Assembly: GCF_041080675.1 (NCBI RefSeq)
Contig: NZ_CP163520.1
Span: 2,728,001-2,792,000, forward strand
Direction of reading: 5' to 3'
DNA from: Streptomyces sp. cg36
GTDB lineage: Bacteria; Actinomycetota; Actinomycetes; Streptomycetales; Streptomycetaceae
Length of the DNA stretch: 64,000 nucleotides
Shown: positions 7,962 to 16,387 of the stretch, piece after piece
Position numbering within the stretch: position 1 is the stretch's first letter
Layout: each line of letters opens with the position of its first letter
Position numbers and translations under genes: made by a program
The notes under the pieces: model-generated
Databases searched by the model: none
What the model saw: only the letters and a program-made list of their open reading frames with translations
What the model was told of the DNA's origin: nothing

Positions 7962-8455
7962 AAAGAGGAGCTGTCCGCCTTCAAGGCGGGGATCAAGCGC
8001 GAGGAGTTCGACAATGCCATCTCGGCCGTTCTGGCCGGAGAGGTGCGGCACCTCCTGGTCTGGACACTCGACCGGCTGAGCCGCCGGGGCATGGGCCAGG
8101 TCGGCCAGGTCCTCGACCAGTTCGACGAGCGGGGCGCGCGCCTGCTGGCGCACATGGACGGCCTGGACAGCAGCATCCCGCAGCACCGGGGGCTGTTCGC
8201 CTGGCTGGCCGAACAAGCTCGGCCGGAGTCCTACAACACCCCGACGCGCACGCGCAGGACCAAGGCCGAGAAGAAGACCACCGGGGCCTGGCCGGGCGGC
8301 CAGCCGCCGTACGGCCTACGGGTCCGCAAGGGGAAGTGCTCGACGGAACGCCACCCCCGGGAGTACAGGACATCGCGCCGGATCGCCGACGCACTGCTCG
8401 CCGACTCTCCGACGGAGTCCATCGCCGACGCGCTCGACCGGTTCACTGAACGGCC
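7926..8455 (+). pseudogene. Degenerate serine recombinase/integrase fragment
   Basis: The frame reads REGLTVRKVWKEELSAFKAG, then HLLVWTLDRLSRRGMGQ and TTGAWPGGQPPYGLRV, the hallmark stretch of serine recombinases between the catalytic domain and the start of the recombinase domain. The catalytic-serine N-terminus is missing: an in-frame TGA precedes the fragment and the left side is replaced by an inverted copy of its own sequence. The C-terminal half after RFTERP is also absent, replaced by the 3' end of the convergent XRE-type gene. It cannot encode an active enzyme and marks a decayed integrative element. Confidence 0.75.
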
Positions 8456-8471
8456 TGCCGCCGACGCCCGA

Positions 8472-9251
8472 TCACTCCGGCGGCCTGCTGTACTGCTCCA
8501 GGGTCGCCTTCGCGGTGGAGGTGTCCATCAGACGCAGTTCCCAGGGCCCGCTGTTGACGTCGAACTCCTTGCCGAAGCCGACCCACTTCCCGGCCATGCG
8601 CCGACCGGTCGGCTCCACCAGCATCTGCACCGCGCCGTGGTAGCGAGCGCCCTGGTAGTAGCCACCGCCGGCGGTCTCCTCGGTCCACGTCCCGGTGACC
8701 ACGTTGCGGTCGACGGTGAGGTCCAGGGCGAGCGGGGAATCCGGGTTGGCGGACGCGCCGGGCAGCGACCGTCCCGTCAGTCGGTTTCCGTGCTGGACCA
8801 GCACCACGAAGTGCTTGCCCTCGAAGGTCGCGTCGCGGCCGGACGAGTAGAACTCGTAGCGGGACAGCCATACGCCGTTGTGGCTGTCCACGGCCCGGTG
8901 AGGCGCCACCTGGGGGGCTCCGGACGCGAGGGCCACCCCTTCGGTGCCCGGCGCCATGTCGTGCCCTCCCGCGCCGTCCTCACGGACTCGGGCCATGGGC
9001 ACGTGCGGCGCGAAGCCCAAGACCTCGATCGGCATCCCGGTGACCCTTTGCAGGGCTCGTGCGTAGACCGGCCGGGGGGACCGGCTGATCCCGGACTCCC
9101 AGCGCTGCACCAGCCGCTTGCTGGCGTCGTTCGGCTCGCCCAGTTCGTCCCCCGCCCGGCGGATGGCCTTCGCGAGGTCGTCCTGGCTCATCCGCAGGCC
9201 GATGCGTACGGCCCGCAGGGCGTCGTTCGGTACGTGCACCACGGTCGTCAT
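8472..9251 (-). CDS. XRE-family DNA-binding protein with C-terminal effector-like domain
   Basis: The protein has 259 residues. ATG 9251 begins TTVVHVPNDALRAVRIGLRM. Residues about 10-60 form a Cro/C1-type helix-turn-helix (SQDDLAKAIRRAG, then SKRLVQRWESGISRSP). Residues about 120-255 contain a beta-rich region of unknown function (GVWLSRYEFYSSGRDATF, GRRMAGKWVGFGKEFDVNSG). Similar HTH proteins occur in actinomycete mobile elements, which fits its position next to the recombinase remnant. It is convergent with that remnant. What it regulates is unknown. Confidence 0.78.
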   Translation of the reverse strand: MTTVVHVPNDALRAVRIGLRMSQDDLAKAIRRAGDELGEPNDASKRLVQRWESGISRSPRPVYARALQRVTGMPIEVLGFAPHVPMARVREDGAGGHDMAPGTEGVALASGAPQVAPHRAVDSHNGVWLSRYEFYSSGRDATFEGKHFVVLVQHGNRLTGRSLPGASANPDSPLALDLTVDRNVVTGTWTEETAGGGYYQGARYHGAVQMLVEPTGRRMAGKWVGFGKEFDVNSGPWELRLMDTSTAKATLEQYSRPPE

Positions 9252-9592
9252 GCGATCCAAGCTAGCGCCAACCCGTGGCCAATGACACCGAATTGACGCC
9301 CTTGCGATGACGCCGGAACGGCACCTTCTCTGCCGTCGCAAGGGCTCTCGCCGCAGCGGGACGCTCACAGCTCACGAAACCGGACGAAGGGCATCCGATG
9401 AGAGCGAGCCGGGGCTCAGACCGTCATGTGGTTACGGGTCTCCCGCGACGGCGGGCGCACCTGGGGCAGCGAGCGCGTCTTCCGGGCCGATGCTCCCCTG
9501 GCGCCGCTGATCACCTCCGCGTGGCCACCGTGCCGCTGCGCGCGCTGCACGCCCCGCAGGCGGTAGCGGCGGCGCTGAGCAGCCACAATGGG
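9252..9592. other. Intergenic region between XRE gene and PLP-enzyme gene
   Basis: About 340 bases hold the XRE promoter and the upstream region of the PLP-enzyme gene. The open frames here have no recognisable protein features. No clear promoter, tRNA or att core is visible. Confidence 0.4.
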
Positions 9593-10534
9593 ATGGTGAG
9601 CCAGCCCGTAGACCTTGCCACCGCCTTGCAGCCCCGGCCGCCCTCCCCGCTCCAGGAACTCCACGACGAGCGGTTCGAGCGCCGGGGCGTGCGGCTGCTG
9701 CTCAAGCGGGACGACTTGATCCACACCACGATGCCGGGCGGCCCCGGTGCGCTGGGACCAGTGGAGCTGTACCCTCCCGGCAACAAGTGGCGCAAGCTCG
9801 CCCCGAACCTGGCCGAGGCCGGCGGGCGGCCGGTGCTCACCTTCGGTGGGGCCTACTCCAACCATCTGCGCGCGACCGCCGCCGCGGGCCGGCTGCTCGG
9901 CTTCCCCACCATCGGCGTGGTCCGGGGCCAGGAGCTGGCCGGGCGCCCGCTCAACCCCTCGCTCGCCCGGTGCGCGGCCGACGGGATGCGGCTGCACTTC
10001 GTGGACCGGGCCACCTACCGGCGCAAGGCCGAGCCGGAGGTGCTGGCCGCGCTGCGCGAGCTCTTCGGGGACGAGCCGTACGTGGTGCCCGAGGGCGGCA
10101 GCAACTCCGCGGCCGTACGCGGCTGCACGGAGCTCGGCCGCGAGCTGCGCGGGGCCGCCGACGTGGCCGCGGTGGCGTGCGGGACCGGCGGGACGCTGGC
10201 GGGCCTCGCGGCGGGCCTGGGCGACGGCGGCCGGGCCGTCGGGTTCCCGGTGCTGCGTGGCGGCTTCCTCGACGAGGAGATACGCCGGTCGCAGCGCGAG
10301 GCGTTCGGCGCGGTGACCCCCAACTGGTCCCTGGACGACCGTTTCCACTGCGGCGGCTACGCCCGCACCACCCCCGCCCTCGAAGCCTTCGCCACCGACT
10401 TCGAGACCCGCCACGGCCTGGCGGTCGAACGGCTCTATGTCGCCAAAATGCTGCTCGGCCTACTGACACTGACGGAAGAGGGCGCCTTCCCCCCGACCAC
10501 AACCCTGGCAGCAATCATCACCGGCACCCCGTGA
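9593..10534 (+). CDS. PLP-dependent enzyme, ACC deaminase / D-cysteine desulfhydrase family
   Basis: The protein has 313 residues. GNKWRKLAPNL carries the PLP-binding lysine, TFGGAYSNHLRATAAAG binds phosphate or substrate, PEGGSNSAAVRGCTEL follows, and CGTGGTLAGLAAGL is the glycine-rich phosphate cup of fold-type II enzymes. Members break down 1-aminocyclopropane-1-carboxylate or D-cysteine to a keto acid and ammonia; which one applies here is not clear. Between LIH and GNKWRK there is an unusual Gly/Pro-rich insertion of about 17 residues (TTMPGGPGALGPVELYP). ATG 9593 matches the truncated copy at 7810. It is the intact version downstream of the recombinase scar. Confidence 0.83.
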   Translation: MVSQPVDLATALQPRPPSPLQELHDERFERRGVRLLLKRDDLIHTTMPGGPGALGPVELYPPGNKWRKLAPNLAEAGGRPVLTFGGAYSNHLRATAAAGRLLGFPTIGVVRGQELAGRPLNPSLARCAADGMRLHFVDRATYRRKAEPEVLAALRELFGDEPYVVPEGGSNSAAVRGCTELGRELRGAADVAAVACGTGGTLAGLAAGLGDGGRAVGFPVLRGGFLDEEIRRSQREAFGAVTPNWSLDDRFHCGGYARTTPALEAFATDFETRHGLAVERLYVAKMLLGLLTLTEEGAFPPTTTLAAIITGTP

Positions 10535-10745
10535 AGGGGCGCGGGGAACGGCGCGAGAAGCGACCACGCCCCGCAGCCGAAGTCCGGCCCATGAGGGGCG
10601 CGGGGAACCGCGCGAGCAACCCACCACCGGCCCGCAGACAAACGCGGGTATTCAGGGGCGCGGGGAACCGCGCGACCAGCCCGCCACCGGCCCGCGGACA
10701 AGGACCGGGCCCAAGAGCGACCCACCACCGGCCCGCAGCCGAACC
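10535..10745. repeat. Imperfect tandem intergenic repeat
   Basis: Three to four copies of a unit of about 60-65 bp contain AGGGGCGCGGGGAACCGCGC followed by a CCACCGGCCCGCAG core. This dispersed, palindrome-rich unit is common between genes in Streptomyces. It separates two convergent genes and could act as a transcription stop. Confidence 0.65.
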
Positions 10746-10756
10746 GCACGCCCGTC

Positions 10757-12355
10757 CTACTCCTCGCTCTCCCGATACGCCGCCGCCTCCTCAAGATCCA
10801 GCCGCCGCAGCAGCGTCCGCAGCATCTCGTCATCGATGCGCCGAGCATCCCGCAGCCGTACGAACACCTCCCGCTCCGCGCCGATCATCTCCCGCGAGAG
10901 CCTGCGGTACGTCGTGTCGGCCGACTCGCCGGTCACCGCGTTCACCCCGCCCAGCCGCTCCCACACGGAGTTGCGGCGCCGCTCCAGGACCGTGCGGAGC
11001 CGGTCGGCGAGCGGCGGGGGCAGCGCGTTGGCCTCGTCGGCGAGCAGCTCGTCCAGGCGCCGCTCGGCGGCCAGCGACGCCTCGCTCTGGGCCTGCGCCT
11101 CGGCCAGCGTCTCGGCCCGCGCGTCCCGGCCCGGCAGCTTCAGCGCCCGGATCAGCGGCGGCAGGGTCAGCCCCTGCACCACCAGGGTGGCGATGACCGT
11201 GGTGAAGGTGAGGAAGAGCACCAGGTTGCGGGCCGGGAAGGCCCGGCCGTCGTGGAGGGTCAGCGGGATCGAGAAGGCGATGGCGAGCGAGACCACCCCG
11301 CGCATCCCGGCCCAGCCCACGATCACCGGCGCCGTCCAGTCGGTGCCCGGCTCGCGGGCGCGGATGCGCGCGGAGAGCGCGCGCGGCAGGTACGTGGCCG
11401 GGAACACCCAGAGGAACCGGACCACCACGACGGCCACGAAGACCCCGGTCGCGTACAGCAGGGCCTGCCCGGCGTCGTACTCGCCCAGGTCCTCCAGGAC
11501 CACCGGCAGCTGCAGTCCGATCAGCGCGAACACCGACGATTCCAGGACGAACGCGACCATCTTCCAGACCGCCTCCTCCTGGAGCCGCGTCGCGAAGTCC
11601 ACCTGCCAGGCCCGGTGGCCGAGGTAGAGCGCCACGACCACCACCGCGAGCACCCCGGACGCCCCGACCTCCTCCGCCGCCGCGTACGCGACGAACGGGA
11701 TCAGCAGCGACAGCGTGTTCTGCAGCAGCGGCTCGCCCAGGTGGGTGCGGAGCCAGTGGATCGGCACCATCAGGACGAGCCCGACACCGATCCCGCCGAC
11801 CGAGGCCAGCGCGAACTCCCGCAGCCCGCCCGCCCAGGTCGCCCCCTCCCCCACGGCCGCCGCCAGCGCCACCTTGTACGCGGTGATCGCGGTGGCGTCG
11901 TTCACCAGCGACTCGCCCTGGAGGATCGTGGTGATCCGGCCGGGCAGGCCGAGGCGGCGGGCGATGGCGGTGGCCGCGACCGCGTCCGGCGGGGCGACCA
12001 CCGCGCCGAGCACCAGCGCGGCCGTGAGCGGCAGGTCGGGCACGAGCAGATAGGCGAGCCAGCCCACGGCCAGGGTCGCGAACAGCACGTAACCGACCGA
12101 GAGCAGCGCGACGGGCCGCAGATTGGCTCGCAGATCGAGGTACGAGCTGTCGACGGCCGCCGTGTACAGCAGGGGCGGCAGCAGCAGCGGCAGCACGATG
12201 TGCGGGTCGAGCGCGTAGTCGGGCACGCCCGGCACATAGGCCGCCACCAGCCCGGCCGCCACCAGCAGCAGCGGGGCGGGCACGGGGGTGCGGCGGGCGG
12301 CGCCGGCCACCGCCGCGCTCCCCGCCACCAGTGCCACCAGCGGCAACGCGTCCAT
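10757..12355 (-). CDS. Na+/H+ antiporter, CPA1 (NhaP/Nhe) family
   Basis: The protein has 532 residues and about 12 membrane segments in residues 1-410. Characteristic CPA1 motifs are VVAPPDAVAATAIARRLGLP (ion-binding Asp in the discontinuous helix), ILQGESLVNDATAI and VGWAGMRGVVSLAIA. The C-terminal 115 residues are soluble, charged and helical (AETLAEAQAQSEASL, ERRRNSVWERLGG), probably regulatory. It exchanges Na+ (or K+) for protons for pH and salt balance. ATG 12355 opens directly with the first hydrophobic helix. It is divergent from the UBP zinc-finger gene with only 39 bp between them. Confidence 0.9.
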   Translation of the reverse strand: MDALPLVALVAGSAAVAGAARRTPVPAPLLLVAAGLVAAYVPGVPDYALDPHIVLPLLLPPLLYTAAVDSSYLDLRANLRPVALLSVGYVLFATLAVGWLAYLLVPDLPLTAALVLGAVVAPPDAVAATAIARRLGLPGRITTILQGESLVNDATAITAYKVALAAAVGEGATWAGGLREFALASVGGIGVGLVLMVPIHWLRTHLGEPLLQNTLSLLIPFVAYAAAEEVGASGVLAVVVVALYLGHRAWQVDFATRLQEEAVWKMVAFVLESSVFALIGLQLPVVLEDLGEYDAGQALLYATGVFVAVVVVRFLWVFPATYLPRALSARIRAREPGTDWTAPVIVGWAGMRGVVSLAIAFSIPLTLHDGRAFPARNLVLFLTFTTVIATLVVQGLTLPPLIRALKLPGRDARAETLAEAQAQSEASLAAERRLDELLADEANALPPPLADRLRTVLERRRNSVWERLGGVNAVTGESADTTYRRLSREMIGAEREVFVRLRDARRIDDEMLRTLLRRLDLEEAAAYRESEE

Positions 12356-12394
12356 CCAGTCACCTCACACCCGGTCCGTCGTAACCTGGCAATC

Positions 12395-12655
12395 ATGAGC
12401 GAGTGCCCGCACGTTGCCGAACTGCCGCGCCCCGAGCCGGTCCCGCTGACCACGACCTGCGAGGAGTGCCTGGCGGCCGGCACGCACCACGTGCAGCTGC
12501 GGCTCTGCCTGGTCTGCGGCTATGTGGGCTGCTGCGACTCGTCACCGAGGAAACACGCGAGCGCCCACCACCGGGAGACCGGCCACCCGGTGATGCGCAC
12601 GCTGGAGGCGGGCGAGGACTGGCGCTGGTGCTTTGTGGACAACGTACTGGTGTGA
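12395..12655 (+). CDS. UBP-type zinc finger domain protein
   Basis: The protein has 86 residues. The whole protein is one ZnF-UBP module: CPHVAEL at the N-terminus, CEECLAAGTHHVQLRLCLVCGYVGCCD with zinc cysteines, HASAHHRETGHPVM with zinc histidines, and WRWCFVDNVLV at the end. In eukaryotes this fold binds the free C-terminus of ubiquitin; in Streptomyces stand-alone copies are common and of unknown function. It shares a divergent promoter region with the antiporter gene. Confidence 0.88.
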   Translation: MSECPHVAELPRPEPVPLTTTCEECLAAGTHHVQLRLCLVCGYVGCCDSSPRKHASAHHRETGHPVMRTLEAGEDWRWCFVDNVLV

Positions 12656-12956
12656 CCCCGGAGGTCAGGAGGGTCCCGACGGTTCGACGGCCCGCGGCCT
12701 GGGTACGTCAACCCGGCGCCGGTTCACCGCAATTGGGCACCGCACACCTCTAGCCACTGTCCGTGCTCATATGCTTACCATGAGTGACACCTGCCGGGAG
12801 GGGTCCCGGCGACACGGCACCATGGATCGCGATAGCGTCGCCCTTCCGAGCACCACGTCGCGTGGACGGCGCACGATCACGCATTACGTACCGCATGGCC
12901 CCGGAGGCGTCCCCTCCACCGGGGCCCGAGAGAGCTTGTGCACCTTGGAGGTGAGG
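12656..12956. other. Control region before ushX-sigH
   Basis: About 300 bases contain no convincing gene. The ushX frame is open upstream to an ATG at 12780, but that segment has no ribosome-binding site and looks unlike protein. It probably holds the promoters of the stress-inducible sigH operon. Confidence 0.4.
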
Positions 12957-13370
12957 GTGTCCCAGATCGCAGGCGAGCCCGGGAATCAGGACTTCGTGGA
13001 AGTCCGGCTGCCGGCCGCGGGTGCCTACCTGTCGGTGCTGCGTACGGCCACGGCCGGTCTAGCGGCACGTTTGGACTTCACCCTCGACGAGATCGAGGAC
13101 CTGCGCATCGCGGTCGACGAGGCGTGCGCGATCCTGCTCCAGCAGGCCGTGCCCGGCTCCGTACTGAGCTGTGTGTTCCGGCTCGTGGACGACTCGCTGG
13201 AGGTCACCGTCTCGGCCCCGACCACGGACGGCCGGGCCCCCGAGCGCGACACCTTCGCCTGGACGGTGCTCTCCGCGCTCGCCGGCAAGGTCGACTCCTC
13301 GGTGGCCGACGACCGCACGGTCTCCATCAGCCTGTACAAACAGCGCGGCGCGGGACCCGGACCGGCGTGA
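12957..13370 (+). CDS. Anti-sigma factor of the RsbW/HATPase family, UshX/PrsH-like
   Basis: The protein has 137 residues. The start is GTG 12957 with GGAGG five bases upstream. The fold follows the RsbW/SpoIIAB pattern: FVEVRLPAAGAYLSVLRTAT, then the N-box EIEDLRIAVDEACAILL, and finally DDRTVSISLYK. The ATP-lid G-boxes (DxGxG and GxG) are not recognisable; that segment reads RDTFAWTVLSALAG. The gene overlaps the SigH-type sigma gene by 4 nt, so the two are translationally coupled, as in the Streptomyces ushX(prsH)-sigH pair. It should sequester the sigma factor until stress or development releases it. Confidence 0.83.
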   Translation: MSQIAGEPGNQDFVEVRLPAAGAYLSVLRTATAGLAARLDFTLDEIEDLRIAVDEACAILLQQAVPGSVLSCVFRLVDDSLEVTVSAPTTDGRAPERDTFAWTVLSALAGKVDSSVADDRTVSISLYKQRGAGPGPA

Positions 13371-14332
13371 GCGGGGACGGTCCGGTGCGCGACGAGCGGC
13401 GCATCCCCGAGGCGCACCCGGAGGTGCCGCGCTCCGTCGGCATTCCGGAGCAGCAGGCCCGGCCGCACCCGGTGGACGGACTTGACGGCCTTGAGGCCGT
13501 GGCGGAGCAGACGCGGCAGGCAGAGCGGGCGGCCCACATGAGCGAGCACACCGAGCACACGCAGCACCAGCACGATCCGCAGGACCGCAGCGGGGCGCGG
13601 GCGATGTTCATCGAGCTGCGCAAGCTCGCGGACGGCTCGCCGGAGAAGGCCGAGCTGCGCAACCGGCTGGTCCGGATGCACCTGCCGCTGGTCGAGCACC
13701 TGGCCCGGCGCTTCCGCAACCGCGGCGAGCCGCTGGACGACCTGACGCAGGTGGCGACCATCGGCCTGATCAAGTCGGTGGACCGGTTCGACCCGGAGCG
13801 CGGCGTCGAGTTCTCGACGTACGCGACCCCGACGGTCGTCGGCGAGATCAAGCGGCACTTCCGGGACAAGGGCTGGGCGGTCCGGGTGCCGCGCCGCCTC
13901 CAGGAGCTGCGCCTCGCCCTGACCACGGCCACCGCCGAGCTCTCCCAGCAGCACGGCCGCTCGCCCACGGTGCACGAGCTGGCGGAGCGCCTGGGCATCT
14001 CCGAGGAGGAGGTCCTGGAGGGCCTGGAGTCGGCCAACGCGTACTCCACGCTCTCGCTGGACGTGCCGGACACGGACGACGAGTCGCCCGCGGTCGCGGA
14101 CACGCTGGGCGCGGAGGACGAGGCGCTGGAGGGCGTCGAGTACCGGGAGTCGCTCAAGCCGCTCCTGGAGGACCTGCCGCCGCGCGAGAAGCGCATCCTG
14201 CTGCTGCGCTTCTTCGGGAACATGACCCAGTCGCAGATCGCGCAGGAGGTCGGCATCTCGCAGATGCACGTCTCCCGGCTGCTGGCCAGGACCCTGGCCC
14301 AGCTGCGGGAGAAGCTGCTGGTGGAGGAGTAG
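13367..14332 (+). CDS. sigH: SigB/F-type stress-response sigma factor, SigH-like
   Basis: The protein has 321 residues from GTG 13367, which overlaps the ushX stop (GTGA). Residues about 85-155 form sigma region 2 (LVRMHLPLVEHLARRFRNRG, DLTQVATIGLIKSVDRFDP, STYATPTVVGEIKRHFRD). Region 3 covers about 165-225, and region 4 ends with ILLLRFFGNMTQSQIAQEVG and ISQMHVSRLLARTL. The first 85 residues are a charged, His-rich tail absent from ordinary SigB proteins; ATG 13538 inside it could give a shorter form. Related Streptomyces SigH exists in several sizes and controls osmotic stress and sporulation genes. Confidence 0.87.
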   Translation: MSGDGPVRDERRIPEAHPEVPRSVGIPEQQARPHPVDGLDGLEAVAEQTRQAERAAHMSEHTEHTQHQHDPQDRSGARAMFIELRKLADGSPEKAELRNRLVRMHLPLVEHLARRFRNRGEPLDDLTQVATIGLIKSVDRFDPERGVEFSTYATPTVVGEIKRHFRDKGWAVRVPRRLQELRLALTTATAELSQQHGRSPTVHELAERLGISEEEVLEGLESANAYSTLSLDVPDTDDESPAVADTLGAEDEALEGVEYRESLKPLLEDLPPREKRILLLRFFGNMTQSQIAQEVGISQMHVSRLLARTLAQLREKLLVEE

Positions 14333-14505
14333 GCCCGGCCCGCGCCGGGGTGCCGGACCGCGCGTCCGGCCGTGGAGGACCCGCGTCCCGGACGAGGTGC
14401 GGCGGGCGGGGCCCAGGGCCGGCCGGGCGGATCCGGTCGCGGTCCGAAGCGCCCGCGCCGGGCGCCCCGGGCAAGGCGCCCAGGGCAAGGCCCGCCGGGC
14501 GGGTC

Positions 14506-14952
14506 CTAGCGCTCGCCCGCCCCGCGCACGCCGAGCGCCTCCGCCGTGGCCGGGTTGACCAGCATCACGAGACCGGTCACCGCCAGCGCGGCCACGGCGA
14601 TCCCCACCGGGATGGCCGGGCCGTTCGAGGTCAGCAGCATGTAGGCGACCGGCAGGGCCAGGATCTGGGTCATCAGCGCCGGGCCCCGGCTCCAGCGGCG
14701 GCGCAGCAGCAGTCCGCGCGCGGCGATCAGCGGCATGAGGCCCAGGACCATCAGCGTCACCCCGCCGGTCTCGGCCTGCCGGGGCTGGTCGGGCTTGCCC
14801 AGCAGGCCCATCACGAGCATGTAGAGGCCGCCGGCGACCAGGGCGAGGCCCTCGACGGCGGCGATCGCGGCGGCGGCGGTGAGGCGGCCGGGGCGCGGCC
14901 CCTCGGGGGCGCCGGTGCCGGGCTCGCGGTCAGGGTGCTGGTCAGTACTCAC
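14506..14952 (-). CDS. Small integral membrane protein of unknown function
   Basis: The protein has 148 residues. GTG 14952 opens a hydrophilic stretch (STDQHPDREPGTGAPEGPRP) followed by four predicted membrane helices: LTAAAAIAAVEGLALVAGGL, VTLMVLGLMPLIAARGLLL, LMTQILALPVAYMLL and IPVGIAVAALAVTGLVML. No catalytic motif is visible. Such proteins are widespread in Streptomyces without assigned function. It is convergent with sigH and divergent from the lipid kinase gene. Confidence 0.75.
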   Translation of the reverse strand: MSTDQHPDREPGTGAPEGPRPGRLTAAAAIAAVEGLALVAGGLYMLVMGLLGKPDQPRQAETGGVTLMVLGLMPLIAARGLLLRRRWSRGPALMTQILALPVAYMLLTSNGPAIPVGIAVAALAVTGLVMLVNPATAEALGVRGAGER

Positions 14953-15101
14953 CCCAGCAGGGTAGCCGCCGCCCCCGGGCCCGCCCCGGGCCCCCGGCGG
15001 CCCCGCACCCCCTGGCGGAACGTTTCCTTCCGCTCTTGCCGGGGGCCGGAGGGGAGGGGCTGCACTGTGCCCGGTACCGCCCGGTAGGTACTCTGGCGAC
15101 C

Positions 15102-16070
15102 ATGCGTGCACTTCTCGTGGTCAACCCGGCGGCTACCACCACCAGTGCCCGCACCCGTGATGTCCTCATCCACGCGCTGGCCAGCGAGATGAAGCTGGAG
15201 GCCGTGACGACGGAGTACCGGGGGCACGCCCGCGACCTCGGGCGGCGGGCCGCGGAGAGCAACGACATCGACCTGGTCGTGGCGCTCGGCGGCGACGGCA
15301 CGGTCAACGAGGTCGTCAACGGACTGCTGCACGACGGACCCGATCCGGAGAACCTGCCGAGTTTCGCGGTGGTCCCCGGCGGCTCCACGAATGTCTTCGC
15401 CCGCGCGGTCGGACTGCCCAATGAGCCCGTCGAGGCCACCGGCATACTGCTGGACGCCCTGCGCGAAGGGCGCGGCCGTACGGTGAGCCTGGGCCTCGCG
15501 GCGGGCACGCCGGGCACCGAGGACGAAGGCGTCCCGGCCCGCTGGTTCACTTTCTGCGCCGGATTCGGATTCGACGCGGGCGTCATCGGCCGGGTCGAAC
15601 AGCAGCGGGAAAAGGGCAGGCGTTCGACGCACGCGCTGTATCTGCGCCAGGTGGCCCGCCAGTTCCTCGGCGAGGAGCACCGCAGACACGGGGTGATCAG
15701 CCTGGAGCGGCCCGGCCAGGACCCGGTCGAGGACCTGGTGATGTCGATAGTCTGCAACACCTCCCCCTGGACCTACCTGGGCAATCGCCCGGTGTACGCG
15801 GCTCCGGAGGCGTCCTTCGAGACCGCCCTCGACGTGCTGGCGCTCAGCCGCCTCTCGACCACGGCGGCGGCCCGTTACGCGACCCAGCTGCTGACGTCGA
15901 CGCCCGAGAAGGGGCCGCGCGGCAAGCACGCGGTGTCACTGCACGACCTCACCGACTTCACCTTGCATTCAAAGGCCCCGCTCCCCTTCCAGATGGACGG
16001 CGACCACCTGGGTCTGCGTACGAGCGTGACGTTCACAGGCGTACGCCGTGCACTGCGTGTGATTGTGTGA
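15102..16070 (+). CDS. Diacylglycerol/sphingosine-type lipid kinase (DagK family)
   Basis: The protein has 322 residues. The catalytic domain starts MRALLVVNPAATTTSARTR and carries the ATP-binding LVVALGGDGTVNEVVNGL and VVPGGSTNVFARAVGLP, both typical of the DAGK_cat family. The C-terminal half includes CAGFGFDAGVIGRVE and ends in the usual LHSKAPLPFQMDGDHLG strand. It phosphorylates diacylglycerol or a related lipid at the membrane. ATG 15102 is the first residue aligned with the family. It is followed by wblE in the same orientation. Confidence 0.9.
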   Translation: MRALLVVNPAATTTSARTRDVLIHALASEMKLEAVTTEYRGHARDLGRRAAESNDIDLVVALGGDGTVNEVVNGLLHDGPDPENLPSFAVVPGGSTNVFARAVGLPNEPVEATGILLDALREGRGRTVSLGLAAGTPGTEDEGVPARWFTFCAGFGFDAGVIGRVEQQREKGRRSTHALYLRQVARQFLGEEHRRHGVISLERPGQDPVEDLVMSIVCNTSPWTYLGNRPVYAAPEASFETALDVLALSRLSTTAAARYATQLLTSTPEKGPRGKHAVSLHDLTDFTLHSKAPLPFQMDGDHLGLRTSVTFTGVRRALRVIV

Positions 16071-16387
16071 GTGGAAGGGCCGAAAGTCCTTTAACTCGAA
16101 CGTTTGGGCTGGGCCCCACCCCATAGAAGTACGACTGTGACCCAGTCGACACCGAGGAATCAAAAAAAACTTTCCGGAAGGGGTTGTATCCGCCGCCGAG
16201 GTTTGCGAATCTCTACATGGCGATCGGGACGGCCCGCAACACCGGCCTCCGTGAGAGCCAGAACCCCTCCTCAAGCTCAGGACCACAACCAGTCCATCTG
16301 GAAGTCGGCCCTTCCCTTACGGGGGGATTCGTGAAAGCGTTCACATTCACAAGCAACCCGCACGTAATACCAAGAGAGGTAGCAGCC
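16071..16387. other. Upstream region of wblE
   Basis: This gap of 317 bases has an A-tract (16162-16169) followed by a TTTCCGGAAG palindrome and lower G+C than its neighbours, as expected for a strong regulated promoter. I see no gene in it. Confidence 0.45.

Noticed and set aside
8058..8073. dre-like sequence TGGTCTGGACAC in the recombinase fragment
   Set aside because: Too few matches to the DasR consensus and inside decayed coding sequence.
10535..10745. CRISPR array
   Set aside because: The repeats are imperfect, the intervals are not unique spacers, and no cas genes are nearby; it is a common intergenic repeat.
12780..12956. Longer start for the anti-sigma gene at ATG 12780
   Set aside because: No ribosome-binding site, and the added residues do not look like protein; GTG 12957 is well supported.
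16156..16185. Possible SigR promoter (GGAAT...GTT) before wblE
   Set aside because: The spacer is 22 bp instead of 18-19, so it does not fit the SigR consensus.
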